A stretch of 64,000 bases of DNA, taken from Phaseolus vulgaris. Lineage: Eukaryota > Streptophyta > Magnoliopsida > Fabales > Fabaceae. Location: contig NC_023756.2 in assembly GCF_000499845.2 (NCBI RefSeq), positions 38,340,812 through 38,404,811 of the forward strand, given 5' to 3'. Made by a program: the position numbers and the translations under genes. Positions 1 through 11,560 of this stretch are shown piece by piece (within the stretch, counting starts at the first letter, position 1; each line of letters starts with the position of its first letter). Under the pieces are notes generated by a model. It ran no database searches. It was not told the DNA's origin and was given only the letters and a program-made list of their open reading frames with translations.

Positions 1-1850
1 TCTGCACCAAGACAAACCGCTTGGACTAGTAGTTTCTGGAGTGCCCCAACGCTTATACTAGATCAGCAGCACACCACTAATCAAGAAATGTTTAAGTTGT
101 TAAAACACTGTTTCAATTTTAATCCTTCTTCTTCAAATCAGCCAGCGAATGCCATCAACAAAAACAAATTGAGCATAAATTTTGCACTAAAACAGGTTAC
201 AGTTCCAACAATCACCAAACCAGAAGAATAAAAAAGAATTCAGCAACACAGCCAAAGCAACACTTCATGGACTTCAATAATTTTATCAAACAGTATTCTG
301 CAACAATTTTTTTTATCACTGAATCATTTTATCAAACCCGTGAACTGCAGTTCTCAACCAAACTCAATTGCTTCAACTCCACACAGCACTGCTTCCAACA
401 GTCACAGAAACAACTCCAGACAAAAAGCACAAAATCAACTCAAATAAATTTGTTTCCGTATTCACAAATTCCACCGTCAATTTCAACGAGTGCCTATTCC
501 AATTCGAACTAGCACAATTCTCCGATAAAACTTGCGAACTGGAAATTAAGAGAAGATATGAGGATGAGTGGCTAGATTGCACAGTACCTTTGGTCACGAA
601 CAACACCGCTTCCAACAATTCCACCGAATGGATTTATGCTACTTCAACGAAGAACAACGAAACAGTTTTGATTAACACTTTTCCAATGCGATTCTGGATC
701 CGACGGGGATGTAAACTTATGTTTCCGCTGGAAACTACAACATCTCCGTTTCGCAATCACTACTCAGTGTTCTCCGATCACAGGATTTGAAAATCGTTCC
801 AGAGAATGAAGAACAAGATGAAAAACGCACCTAAAACTCACCGAAAATGCTGCTTCCAATCACCGATTTAGGTTACCGGAAACGCAAAAACCTTCGTCCA
901 CTGATTATGTTTGCCGGAAGCTGCAAAACCTCCTTACACCAATTTCGTTCGCCAAAAACCGTAAAACACCTCCGTTCGTGATTCCTGAGGGATGTGAAGT
1001 TTTTAACTGCAAAGAAAAGTCAAAAGGATCCAAATTTGTAAGGGGACCAAATCTTCTTGCTTGAAATCTTTTATGCAGGAAAACTAAAGAAAAAGGAGGG
1101 ACTGAGTCATCTGATCAAGTTCTTGAAGAAAAAGACAGTCATTGAAGCTGAATCAATGTTATGAAAAAGACCTCAACAGTGAAAAGAGGTTTCTTGATCA
1201 TAAAGCACATGACTCATTGAAGAATTAAAATAAGGATAAGACTTTCCTTTATTTGTTCTTAATTTCTGTTTCAAAGTTCCTTCTCATGGTTAAACAATCT
1301 TTTTATTATGCTCAATGTCATCTGCTTTGAAATCCTTCTGCTCATGGTTAAAATTCAAAAATAGTTTTAACTGCTGTAGAAAAACAACCGATTGTTTCTT
1401 CAAAACAACCGATTGTTTTGGGTCTGACAGCACTATGAAGAAATTGTTTTAATTGCTATTTTAAATTTCTATCTGTTGCAGATCAATTCAAAGAGAGAAT
1501 CTTGGTCAAAGAATTTGTGTTGAAAGCTGATCATGTTCAGAGAGAAGTTACAACAGTCATAAAGGAAAATATTCCAAAATCTTGGAAATTCAAGAGCCTT
1601 AATGACTAGTCAAAGATCACATGTGAAGACCATGTGATTCTCAGCTTTTTCTGACATTTTCTGTGCAGAGCACTATCAAGTCCTCTCTCTCTGAAAATCA
1701 GGTACCCACTGAATAAAATTGAATGCTAATTGATTCTTTTTCTGCTATAAAATCTGGTGCAGCTGATCTCTTCCACAAGAACAACCAATTGCAACATCTC
1801 TTGCAAAAAATCTGTGAAGAGAGCTCCTCTCTGTTTTCTTCTCTGCCATC
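1..1850. other. Upstream, non-coding part of a SIRE-like retroelement
   Basis: No convincing gene is seen before the ATG at 1851. The first kilobase has a few short open frames with no recognisable domain. From about 1070 the sequence resembles the 3' untranslated and spacer part of a SIRE-type Copia element, with G/A-rich stretches and a paired near-palindrome at 1383-1417 of the kind repeated in the LTR downstream. The left end of the element is outside the window. The assignment of 1-1000 to this element is inference from position only. Confidence 0.35.
1383..1417. repeat. Paired near-palindromic 14-bp motif
   Basis: Two copies of AACAACCGATTGTT start at 1383 and 1404, 21 bp apart. Each is one mismatch from the perfect palindrome AACAATCGATTGTT. 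The same pair recurs in the LTR downstream. Confidence 0.8.
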
Positions 1851-3053
1851 ATGGAATCAACTCCTCCCACCTCAAAGAGAGTCAAATCCAGAGCTGTAAG
1901 GTTTGGAGGAAGGCTAGAAGGCTGGTTTTCTGGAGACAATGATCTTATTGAGAAGTATAGGTATGAAACAAGTATCAAGAAGATAAACAACCCCAAGGTT
2001 GTATGCTTTGATTGGATGAAAAGTCAAAAGCTTGATAATGTGAGAAGGCTGCTCAAGGATCAATCTCTCAGAAAGTTTCTGGAGATGAAGGGAAACATAT
2101 ATCCAGATTTGGTGAGGATGTTCTACACAAACCTAAAGTTTGAGGGAAACAATCTAGTTTCTCATGTGAAGGGTGTAGAAATGGAGATAACTCATGAAGT
2201 ATGGACTGCTGTTGCTGGTCTCAAGTTCTCTGGTCTTAGAATCAACAAGGGAAACCTTGGAGTGGTGGAGGATTTTAACAAAATCCAATTCTACAAGAGT
2301 TGCTTGAAGAATCAACATGTTCAAGTAAGTACATGCTCGGTTGGAGGTCTAAAGCTTGATGAGAGATTGCTTGCTCTCATTGTGACTTGGATTCTAACTC
2401 CAAGGGGGAGTAATCATTCTGTTCTTACTGAAGAAGATCTGGTATATATCTTCTGCATCACCAAGAAAATCAAAATCAATTGGATCCACATCATCAAAGA
2501 GCACATGCAAAAAGCCATGAGGTTAGGTGATTATCATTATCCATATGCTGTTTTGGTATCTAAATTTCTACTCTATTTTGAAGTAAACCTTGAAGATGAA
2601 ACATCTGAGTTGGTCAAGTCAACTCAAGAGTTGAACAATGGATCACTCAGCAAAATGGGTTTTACAAAAGTAGGTGGAAAATGGATAAGCAAGGATGGTG
2701 ATCTTGGTGCCTCATCTAGTGGTGTTGCTAATCTTGAACAAGATGAACCTGCTGATATGGATGTTCAACATGAAGATCCACCTGAAGATTATCAAGATGC
2801 TGGACCAAGTGCTGGTGCTGGAAATCAAGGAGAAAGGATGCAAACCATGTCTTCTTTTAAAAGACTCATGGTGAATAGGCTTGATAGCTTTGCTGAAAAT
2901 CAAAGGAGCCTCCATGATCTCTGTGTTAGCAATTTCCAGAGGATTGACACCAGGTTTGACAACATGGATGCGAGATTCATGACTCTAGATGAACAGATTG
3001 AATCTGTCCAGAACCAAATCTTTGATCTTCAGTTTGCTGATGAAGAAGAATGA
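1851..3053 (+). CDS. Putative plant transposon protein of a SIRE-like retroelement, 400 aa
   Basis: An uninterrupted 400-codon frame that reads like the 'putative plant transposon protein' family found in extra frames of legume retroelements (family recalled, probably Pfam PF20167; not searched). The recognisable block is residues about 75-130, with YPDLVRMFYTNL, then MEITHEVWTAVAGLKFSG. Residues about 280-340 are acidic and low in complexity (DEPADMDVQHEDPPED). The last 60 residues have heptad-like spacing (RLDSFAENQ, FQRIDTRFDNMDARF) suggesting a coiled coil. The ATG at 1851 has a purine at -3 and follows a C/T-rich leader; no upstream in-frame Met is seen close by. The frame ends about 170 bp before the polypurine tract and 3' LTR, so it is the last gene of the element. 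Its function is unknown. It is intact, unlike most other frames in this window. Confidence 0.75.
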   Translation: MESTPPTSKRVKSRAVRFGGRLEGWFSGDNDLIEKYRYETSIKKINNPKVVCFDWMKSQKLDNVRRLLKDQSLRKFLEMKGNIYPDLVRMFYTNLKFEGNNLVSHVKGVEMEITHEVWTAVAGLKFSGLRINKGNLGVVEDFNKIQFYKSCLKNQHVQVSTCSVGGLKLDERLLALIVTWILTPRGSNHSVLTEEDLVYIFCITKKIKINWIHIIKEHMQKAMRLGDYHYPYAVLVSKFLLYFEVNLEDETSELVKSTQELNNGSLSKMGFTKVGGKWISKDGDLGASSSGVANLEQDEPADMDVQHEDPPEDYQDAGPSAGAGNQGERMQTMSSFKRLMVNRLDSFAENQRSLHDLCVSNFQRIDTRFDNMDARFMTLDEQIESVQNQIFDLQFADEEE

Positions 3054-3059
3054 AGGAAA

Positions 3060-3093
3060 AACAACCGATTGGTTATCGAAACAATCGATTGTT
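3060..3093. repeat. Paired near-palindromic motif
   Basis: AACAACCGATTGGT at 3060 and the perfect palindrome AACAATCGATTGTT at 3080, offset 20 bp, lying between the stop codon of the 400-aa frame and the LTR. Confidence 0.8.
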
Positions 3094-3212
3094 TTTGGAT
3101 GTTATATCTGGTTTTTAAATTTCTTTCTTTCTGCTGTTACTGATTTAATTCTGATGTAATCGAAACAATATCTTGTTTTATCTCTTCTCTTTGTCTATTT
3201 GTGAAGATAAAT

Positions 3213-3225
3213 AGGGGGAGATATA
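3213..3225 (+). promoter_or_regulatory. Polypurine tract of the SIRE-like element
   Basis: The G-rich run AGGGGGAGA lies immediately before the proposed LTR start (TGTTG at 3226). This is the expected place for priming of plus-strand DNA synthesis in a retroelement on the + strand. Confidence 0.6.
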
Positions 3226-4499
3226 TGTTGTGTTTCTGCTGGGGTAGTTTGAATGTTGTAATTCACCCTTTGATTAAATCTAAAGCATAAGCATCTCAAT
3301 CTTTGTGAAAGTAAAATGTTTTCAAACTAAGTTAAAACAACCGATTGTTTTGTCGAAACAATCGATTGTTTATACTTAGGTGTTTTGAGAAAAAGATTGA
3401 AAACTGTTTTTAAAATGGTTGAACTGTTAAGAACCAAAACAACCAATTGATTCGAGGAAACAACCGATTGTTTGTTTTGGGACCATAACAGAAAAACTGT
3501 TTTATCTTTGACTGAGCTTTAAATGTTTTAACTGCTTACGCTCCAGTCATTAAATGCTTTGACCAATCTTTTAATGCAATTTAAGAGTTTGTTAAGATTT
3601 GATAACAAACTACATCTTTGAATAAATTCAGAAAAATAGATTTGACAATTAATCTTTGACAAGTTTTTGCTAAGTGTTTTTGAGTTTTTCAAAGAGCTGA
3701 GATTGCTAAGAGCTAGTGATTGATCAAAGTTTGTGGAATAGGATTCTGCTTGTATTGATTTCAGATTATCTTCTGTAACAAGTGTAATCTTTGTACTCTG
3801 TGAAACAAGTTTCGTTTCTGTGTTTGCTAAGATTGGTTGTGTGTTCTTGAGGGGATCAGCAATCTTGGTGTAGGTGTGTTGACCAAGGAGAGTGTGTTTC
3901 TTGAGGTGTTCAAGGTCATTCTCTTGGTTGGTGTGTAAGTGATCAAGGTGTGATTTCTTAGTGGATTTCCTCAGGGTTTTTGAGAAGACTGAATGTAGCT
4001 CTGGGTTTGGAGTGAACCAGTATAAACAATTGTGTACAATCTCTCTATCTCTAACTCTTTAAATTCAGTTTTTTTTGTTGTTTGCTGGTATAAACAACTG
4101 ATTGTTTCTGTGAAACAACCGATTGTTTTTCTGGTTGTGATGTTTTTGTTTGCTGTTTTTGGTAAACTGAATTTCTTATCAATAGTTTCCTGAGATAAAT
4201 TCATATTGTTTTAAAAGTTTACGAAAATTCTCTCTAAACAATTGTGTACAATCTCTTCTATCTCTAACTCTTTAAATTCAGTTTTATTTGTTGTTTGCTG
4301 GTATAAACAACCGATTGTTTCTGTGAAACAACCGATTGTTTTTCTGGTTGTGCTGATTTTGTTTGTTGTTTTTGGTAAAATGAATTTCTTATCAATAGTT
4401 TCCTGAGATAAATTCATTCTTGTTTTAAAAGTTTACGAAAATTCTCTTTAAACTATTCACCCCCCCCCCCTCTCTAGTTTAAAGTCATCCATTCTAACA
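3226..4499 (+). mobile_element. 3' LTR of a SIRE-like Copia retroelement
   Basis: Begins TGTTG after a polypurine tract and ends TTCTAACA, giving the TG...CA ends with a short inverted TGTT/AACA. The C-rich run and 'tctagtttaaagtcat' close to the end are shared in type with the LTR ending at 22730. It holds four paired near-palindromes (starts 3336/3357, 3438/3459, 4093/4114, 4306/4327) and a 212-bp internal tandem duplication. Assignment to a SIRE/Maximus-like lineage is inference from LTR character and the extra frame upstream. The 5' LTR is outside the window, so no target-site duplication can be tested. Confidence 0.7.
4024..4447 (+). repeat. 212-bp tandem duplication inside the LTR
   Basis: The segment starting AAACAATTGTGTACAATC at 4024 is repeated from 4236 with few changes. 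Each unit carries one complete pair of near-palindromes, so the duplication doubled that pair. Confidence 0.85.
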
Positions 4500-5165
4500 T
4501 CAAGAACTCTAATCTATGAAGAAATTTGAAACAAACTTCAAAAAGTTCAACTAATGGAGTTTATGACAAAATTTGACTAAACAATACTCTTGACAAAACA
4601 TATATGATTATAAAATCAAAATGACTCAATTATATGAAAATTTCACCGAACAAATTTGAAGAAAACTCAAAAAGTTCAAAAGCACACATGAACATGAACA
4701 TAAGAACACTTAAAAGCACATACATGAAGGTTCAAGTAAGAACAATTAATTTGAACAAAACAAAAAGACAAAAAACACAAAATCAATCGGTAGACATTCA
4801 ACAAAATTATAAACAACACGGAAATTAGAAAAAAATAGAAGAAGATCTTACAACCATAGCTCTGAATACCAAATGATGGAAAAACGTTCTTCTTCTATTA
4901 GTGATCTTTGTAATTTCTTCTTTGGATGAATGATGAAGGAGATATGACGAGCGGAAGCATTAAAGAAACTCAAGAGGAGTTTCCATGGATTGAAGTGGAG
5001 TTAGGAATTTGTGAGAGTGAGAGGTGACGTCAACTCACTAGGAAAGAGTCTAGGCTAAGTTTTGAAGGACACTAACCTAGGGAGAACTTAAGAACAAATA
5101 GAATGGCCAAAATTAGGCAGCATTTCATTACTAATTCCAAGTTACTTCTTGCAGATCTTCTTTCA
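4500..5165. other. AT-rich spacer with a retroelement primer-binding site on the - strand
   Basis: No gene seen. At 4854-4873 the complement reads TTTGGTATTCAGAGCTATGG, close to the TGGTATCAGAGC primer-binding site complementary to initiator tRNA-Met. It is followed on the + strand by TGATGG at 4874, a possible LTR edge. This points to a degenerate LTR of a - strand element lying to the right of 4874. Its far end cannot be placed. Confidence 0.4.
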
Positions 5166-6619
5166 AACAAGACAAGGACTTTAACCCATCTTCCATCAGG
5201 ATCACCCCTTGTTGGTTGTAAATGAATTTTTAAAACAAAGCTTAATGCAGATGGCTCTCTAGAACGATGCAAAGCTCGCCTAGTTTCCAAGGGATTCAAT
5301 CAAACTGTTGAAGTTGATTATGTAGAAACATTTAGTCTGGTTGTTCGTCACACCACAATTCGGCTTGTTCTAGCGCATGTTGTGTCCTCTCAATGGTCTA
5401 TTCTCCAAATTGACATCAATAATGCCTTTCTAAATGGTGACCTCCAAGAATGTTTCTTTATGCAACAACTGCCAAGTTTCAACACTATTGCACCTCACCT
5501 TGTCTGTCAACTTAACAAAGTCATTTATGGGTTGAAACAAGTGCCTCAATCTTGGTTTCTTAAGTTAAGTATTACTCTCCTTCATCTTGGTTTTAAATCC
5601 ACCAAGAGTGATACATCTCTTTGTGTAAAATACACTCCTACTTTTTCTATTTTTGTATTAGTTTATGTTAATGATATTTTAATCACTGCTTCATCAGACA
5701 CTGAAATTTGCTCTCTTATTACTCAACTTCATTCTTATTTTCCCTTTAAGGACCTAGGGCATCTTCATTTTTTGGGCATTCAAGTTTCTCGCACCTCAAG
5801 TGGGAACATGCATTTATCACAGTCCTAGTACGTTCATGATCTTCTCCAAAGTACAAACATGTTGGCTTTTAAACCTTACCCCACTCCTATGGTTTCCAAC
5901 ACTCGCCTCCATCAGAATTCATCTGAAATGTTCAGTGATCCAACTTTGTATCGTTTTGTTGTCGACAATCTTCAATATCTTATTGTAACTCATCCTGAGC
6001 TTTCATACTTTTTCAATAAGGTTACTCAATTTATGCATTCCCCTCAACATCATCATTGGCAATTTGTCAAACGTCCCTAGTTGGCACTATTGATCATGGA
6101 CTCCTTTTACACCAACAACCTTCCTCTTTCCTCAAAGCCTTATCTAATGCTAGTTGGGGTGCAGATCCTGATGATCGGAAGTCCACCACAGGTTTTTGCA
6201 TCTATTTCGACACCAATCTCATCTCTTGGTCAACACACAAACAAGAAATTGTTTCACGAAGCAATAGAGAGGTAGAGTATAAAGTTGTTGCAGTTGTCAT
6301 GACCGAGATTTTATGGCTTAAATCTCTTCTTCATGAACTTCACATACAGACTCCAGATCCTCAGATATTTTCTAACAATCTTGACCCTGTCTTCTTAAGA
6401 GAAAACCCAGTCATGCATTCCAAATATAAGCATTTTGAGCTTGATTTACATTTTGTTAGAGATAATGTTCAAAACCATTTGGTTCAACTTGTTCATATTC
6501 CTGGGCGTTTTCAAGTTGTTGATCCTCTCACAAATCTTGTCTTTGACCCTACTTTTATTCGTGTCAAACATACACTCAAGGTTGCCCCCAATCGAACCAT
6601 GAGTTTACGGGGGTGTTAG
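5166..6619 (+). pseudogene. Copia (Ty1-type) reverse transcriptase - RNase H remnant
   Basis: A broken pol 3' half. Readable blocks in order are: RT start (LERCKARLVSKGFNQ), the FLNGDLQE block, GLKQVPQSW, the catalytic box as YVNDIL where family members have YVDD, FLGIQVSR, then an RNase H region (ADPDDRKSTTGFC, SRSNREVEYK) and the C-terminal MSLRGC just before the 3' end. Breaks: an in-frame TAA near 5215 where tryptophan is expected, TAG at 5826-5828, and a frame change near 6070. The catalytic Asp to Asn change and the stops show it cannot make an enzyme. The 5' half (gag, protease, integrase) is absent. Confidence 0.9.
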
Positions 6620-6735
6620 GCAAGCAGTTACATAAATTGTTTTACTACTGCTTCACAGATATCTTTATATTTGTTGCCTTTTCTGTAAACGTACACTTTT
6701 GAGATACACATTAATATTTTCTCTGTGTTTGAAAA
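6614..6735 (+). mobile_element. Possible short 3' LTR stub of the Copia remnant
   Basis: TGTTAGGCAAGC directly follows a G-rich stretch at the end of the pol remnant, the usual polypurine-tract/LTR junction of Copia elements. The far edge is not clear and the LTR is probably truncated. Confidence 0.4.
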
Positions 6736-7580
6736 TGACCATTCGTATTTCTTAATAGAAAGTGAAGAATGATAGAGAAAAGAAAGGAACAGAAATTTAT
6801 ATTATTGGTGCATATAGCAATTAGAAGGGTGAACTTATATAAAAGAAAATAAAATAGTAAAACGTGGCCTAGAATACATGATGGATAAAAAAAAAAGAAA
6901 GGTCCCATACAAGCCCAAACAATAGCTTTATCATTTGGAGTATTTGTGGATTGCATTTTCTGCATGTTTGATTTTTTGTATAGTTTCACTTCAAATTTCT
7001 TGGAAACTAGTGTATGAAGGTATATCATCTATGAATACCATCTATGAAGCACTCACTCGTAAATTCGACTAAATTAAGAATCATAAAACACGAAAATACG
7101 ATAAAGAAGTGTTTTTCTCCATTTTTATGTAGTTAGGGTTAATAAAACTGTGTCAATTGCATACATTTCTGGAGTTTTTAATGACCACAAGTTAAAAATT
7201 AAAAATCTTGTAGTATTAGATGGGTGAGCAGGGTACATAAGTTATTGTAAATCCTCTGACACATGTTTAATTTCTACGAATTAAAAAATATTAGTTTATT
7301 AATTAATGTTATATTTGAATCACTAAAATGATTAAATAGATTGTATTATAAATATTATTAATTTAATTGTCATACCATTAAATTTAATAAAAATGTAGTG
7401 ATTCATAACAATCCAAGAGATATTAAAATAATGATTAGTGTAATTTTAAGATATAATTAAATTGAATGTTGAAATATTCAACGTTAACATAACTTCTTTT
7501 AGATATTATATATTGAATGTATAGTCATTACTTTTATAATATATATTAGTATTTATCAAATTTAAAATTATTTATTAAAT

Positions 7581-7624
<44 letters not shown>

Positions 7625-9151
7625 AAAGGAGACTTGAAGTTTCCAAACTGTTGATTCTTGATTTAATAAAACAAATATAACATTTTAATTTAATATTAAT
7701 AATATTAAATGGTAAATAGAAATAAATTAATAATTTATATTAAAATGGCATTATATTTAAATAAAAATAAATAGTAAAAATAAAAAATAATAATTAGTTA
7801 CTATATTAACTAAATTAAATAAAAACTAAACAAATTATTAATATTTAAATTAATTTTTATTATTAATAAAAAGTTTTTAAATTAATATTTAATTAACTAT
7901 CAAAGTTTTAATTATTAATTTTAAAATTTAAATAATTCTCTAAAATATCATTTAATTTAATTAATATATAATTAATTTTTATTTTTAAGATTAATTTATA
8001 TTAATAACTTTTTAATATTATTATTATATAACAAAAAATAACTTGATTTTGTACATAAGCGACCAAATTATTCTTAATGATTATTTTGAGCAAACTTTTA
8101 TTATTATAGTTTGTGGTCGCCATTTTTGATCAAGTATTCGGTCGTTCAAGTAATCATTAAACAACTATTTCTATGACAGTTTAAATCTTGTTTTTCTTTA
8201 TAATTTGGTAAATGCACAATTTAATTTTTATATGAATTTAACTTTTCACAATCAAACATTCTATTAGTTATTTATTGGATAGTAATGTTTAATAACAAAT
8301 TACAACAAAAAATAAATTTTATATTAACATTTTGAAAGTTTCTTTGCTTCTGCTAAGAACTTTAAAACCATTCTGCACCACCGAACCATAAACCCAATCA
8401 CAAACTTTCTCTCTCTTTATACAAATGGTTGCATGGCATCGCACTCAGAAAACATGAATCTCAGAAAATGGTTGAGTTTGAATTCAAACCCAACCTCGAA
8501 CTTGAGGATAAATCATGCATGGCACCTCTGTCCAATTATCCACGTTGTTTTGCTCTCACTCGTTCTGCAACTTGCTTTTTGATTCTTCCAAAGCACATTT
8601 TCTTTTTTTCTTTTTTTTTTAATTTTTGTTTTATTTTTTCATTTTATTAAGAATGAAATTGAGTAAGCAAAGATGAAAAAAATAAAGAAAATTTGCAGTC
8701 CCTGTTGACCTGACAAGTGAGTCCTTCCCCAGAAAACAACATAATATATAGCGTGTTTCTTCCGTGTGGAAATAATGTCTAATCCAACCTTTCTTTGTCG
8801 CATGTAAAGTTTGTTATATTATTCCTTATCACGATGCAAACCATGCATATTAATGTCATGATCCATGTTCTCAACCATTACAAAAATATCCTTCTTCTTG
8901 CTCATAAGTAAGGGCTTAATGGTCCTATATCTATCGGAATCTCGTAAAGGATACCATCACAAAAAAAAAATATATATATATATAAATTAAACTATTCAGA
9001 AAATTAGATAATACAAATATTAATTAATGGTAGATAGCTTAATTTTAGCTTAACAGTAAAAAAAAATTACAACAAAATTATGTAAATATATATAACAACC
9101 CAGAGTAAAATGCATTATTATTACAATATTTATTACATTCGCATATATTTA
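6736..9151. other. AT-rich intergenic DNA
   Basis: No gene is supported. The stretch includes an (AT)n microsatellite at 7583-7621, strongly AT-rich sequence at 7640-8050 that looks like a decayed relative of the foldback element at 9152-9510, and a short segment at 8340-8650 with slightly more balanced composition. The 73-codon frame in that last segment has no recognisable domain. Confidence 0.5.
7583..7621. repeat. (AT)n microsatellite
   Basis: Uninterrupted or nearly uninterrupted alternating A and T for about 38 bp. Confidence 0.95.
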
Positions 9152-9510
9152 CTAGCATTAAAAAAAATTATGAAATAAAAACTAATTTTAGAAGAAAAAA
9201 ATAATTAGTTGCGTGACTAAATTAAATATCATTTTAAAAATTAAAATAAAATTTGGTTTCTAAATTAATTTTTATTATTGTTAAATAGATTTTAAATAAT
9301 TTTTAAAATCTAAATAATTGGTAGTTAAAACTTTGGTAGCTAATTAGATACCAATTTAGAAACCATTTAACGATAATAAAAACTAATTTAGAAACCGAAA
9401 TTTATTTTAGTCTCTAAAATTATTTTTAATTTAGTCACTGTAGAAATTAATTATTTTTTTTATCTAAAATTGATTTTTATTTCATTATTTTTTTTTTTAT
9501 TGTAGTGTAG
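9152..9510. mobile_element. Foldback MITE with long terminal inverted repeats
   Basis: The first about 160 bp pairs with the last about 160 bp when reverse-complemented. Landmarks shared by the arms are GACTAAATTAAA, GTTTCTAAATTA and TTTTTATTAT(T/C)GTTAAA. The arms almost meet in the middle. No coding capacity. No clear target-site duplication was found, so the superfamily is not assigned. Confidence 0.6.
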
Positions 9511-11299
9511 ATAATTTCTTTAAAATTGAAAGAAAAGTCATCGTGATTGAAAGAAGTTAATGTCTCAATCTCAATAGAAATATAATAGAAATAGATGTTT
9601 TAAACAATTAAATTAAACTTTAAGGTTATTTGAATGAAATGTTTATGTCTTTTTTATAGAATTTTTAAAGAGATAATAATGTGAGTTTTCTAATGAAAGA
9701 AAATTATCCATTATGGGAATTTCCAAAAATGAAGTAAAAAAAGTGAGGTTGAAGGCACCAAACACAATTACATTCGTAATTTTCCTTGTTTACATATTCC
9801 CCACCCAATATGTTCTTTCCCACGTTACATTCGCCCCCAACTATTCCTCATCAACTTTTTAGTTCAACCAAATCTTAATAATATTCACCACTTTTTTCTT
9901 ATGCCTTTTATTATTCTTTAAATTTTATAAATTTTGTGTGTAATTTATTAGATTTTTACCATAATTAAAGCAATTCATAATTGAATTTTTACCATAATTA
10001 ATTGCACATTCTTCCGTCGTTATGATATACAATAGACGAAAGAAGTTCCATTAATTTTTCTTGACTTTTTTTTAAGTAGGGATTAAGATTTTAAAATGTA
10101 TTTTTATGAAAAATATATTGTAGTATTCAATTAAGATTCTAAATATTTTTAAAATATTATGATATTCAATTAAGACTATCAAATTTTAGGGTTAAATTGG
10201 TAATATGAATTGAGATTCTAAAAGATTAAAAAAGAATAATTTGATATTTAAAATCATATAAATTTAAAAGATTATTTTGTTGACTAAACTTTTATGGATT
10301 TTGTGTGACTTTCTATCTATAAGTATAAATATCATTTTGAGTATGTAAGATATGGATGTAAAGGATATAAAGCTATTCCAAGATATATTTTTAAGTAAAA
10401 TAGAAATGGAGATTAGCAACAAAAGGTTTGTGAAAGAATATATTGGAATCCAAATATAAATTATGGAGAAATTTAAACAATGGTGGAGGAACCTTACTTA
10501 AGGTATATGGACACAAATTAAGGAAGTTGGTTTCATGACATAGTGTCATTAAGAGATGAGCACAAGGATTAGGTTTTGAGAATATAGGTGGATTGGTAAG
10601 ATATAATTTATTAAAAATTTCCCCAAATTGTGTGGTAACTTAAATTTTAAAGGTGAAACATTTATGGAGTTTGTAGTTGCAATGAAACAGTTAGGAATGG
10701 ATTCAGATTGGAGAAGAGAGTGGTATAGGAGATACCCAAGTAAGAGTTAATAGAAAATCCGCCTAAGTCAAGAGAAGATGGAAGCAATCAAATCACAAAA
10801 AGGTATACAATTAGGTCTAAATATGATAGTTGAAATGATAGTTTGAGTAATGTTGAATAAATTTGCTACTAGAGACAATCTAGTCCATAAGGTATTGTGA
10901 AAATAGGTGAAATACACAATAAAAGATAGTTAAATTATGTATGTAACATTTTTAGAAAATTTTGAAAAGATTTATCTGATAAACGTGAACATACTAATTT
11001 TATACTTGATAGACGCACTATTAAGCAATTTTCTTAAGAGTATAATCTAATAAGGATTGTTAGACGTAACTTCAAGTTTCGCAGATGCATTATCAAAAAC
11101 ATTTTTCAAAACTTGTTTTCACAAAGCTCTCTTTCTTAGGTTAGTTGCATATTAATAACATGCAATATAAAAAGATAAGAGTTGAGAGAGAATTACACAA
11201 GGTATTATTTTTATATTGGTTCATTTGAGAACTCATACTGCTTGCAATTCTTGATCAACACAATCAGGTTTCACTAGCGAACTAACTCTGCAAGATACA
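9511..11299. other. AT-rich intergenic DNA without recognisable genes
   Basis: Short stretches such as TTCAATTAAGATTCTAA recur around 10120-10210 and suggest an old repeat. No readable domain was found on either strand. Confidence 0.4.
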
Positions 11300-11560
11300 A
11301 TGCACATTTTATTTGGACCTAACCATTTATGACTAAACATCAAGTATTATTTGGACTTTGTCATTCCTAGTTGAACATAAAGTATTATTTGGAATGTAGT
11401 CACTCCTTACTAAAATTGAATATTCTTTGGAATGCAACCACTCCTTGTTAAGGCCAAGTATTCTTTGGAACACACGCTCCCAACTAAGACTGAGTATTCT
11501 TTGGAGCACAACCGCTTCTGGCTAAACATTGAGTATTATTTAAACCCAACTACTCTTGGC
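11300..11560. repeat. Degenerate tandem repeat, period about 38 bp
   Basis: The core AGTATT(A/C)TTTGGA recurs near 11343, 11381, 11419, 11457, 11494 and 11531, each followed by a variant of 'CACTCCT...TAA'. Units differ at several positions. No long open frame covers the array. Confidence 0.8.

Noticed and set aside
373..790. Overlapping 140-codon (+) and 83-codon (-) frames
   Set aside because: No recognisable domain and no codon or context support; treated as chance frames in retroelement spacer DNA.
1383..4340. CRISPR-like array of short repeats
   Set aside because: Repeats come in pairs at irregular distances within an LTR of a plant retroelement; there are no regular unique spacers or cas genes.
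8429..8650. 73-codon frame starting MHGIALRKHESQ
   Set aside because: No domain, ends in a poly-Phe stretch from a T-run; no supporting context.
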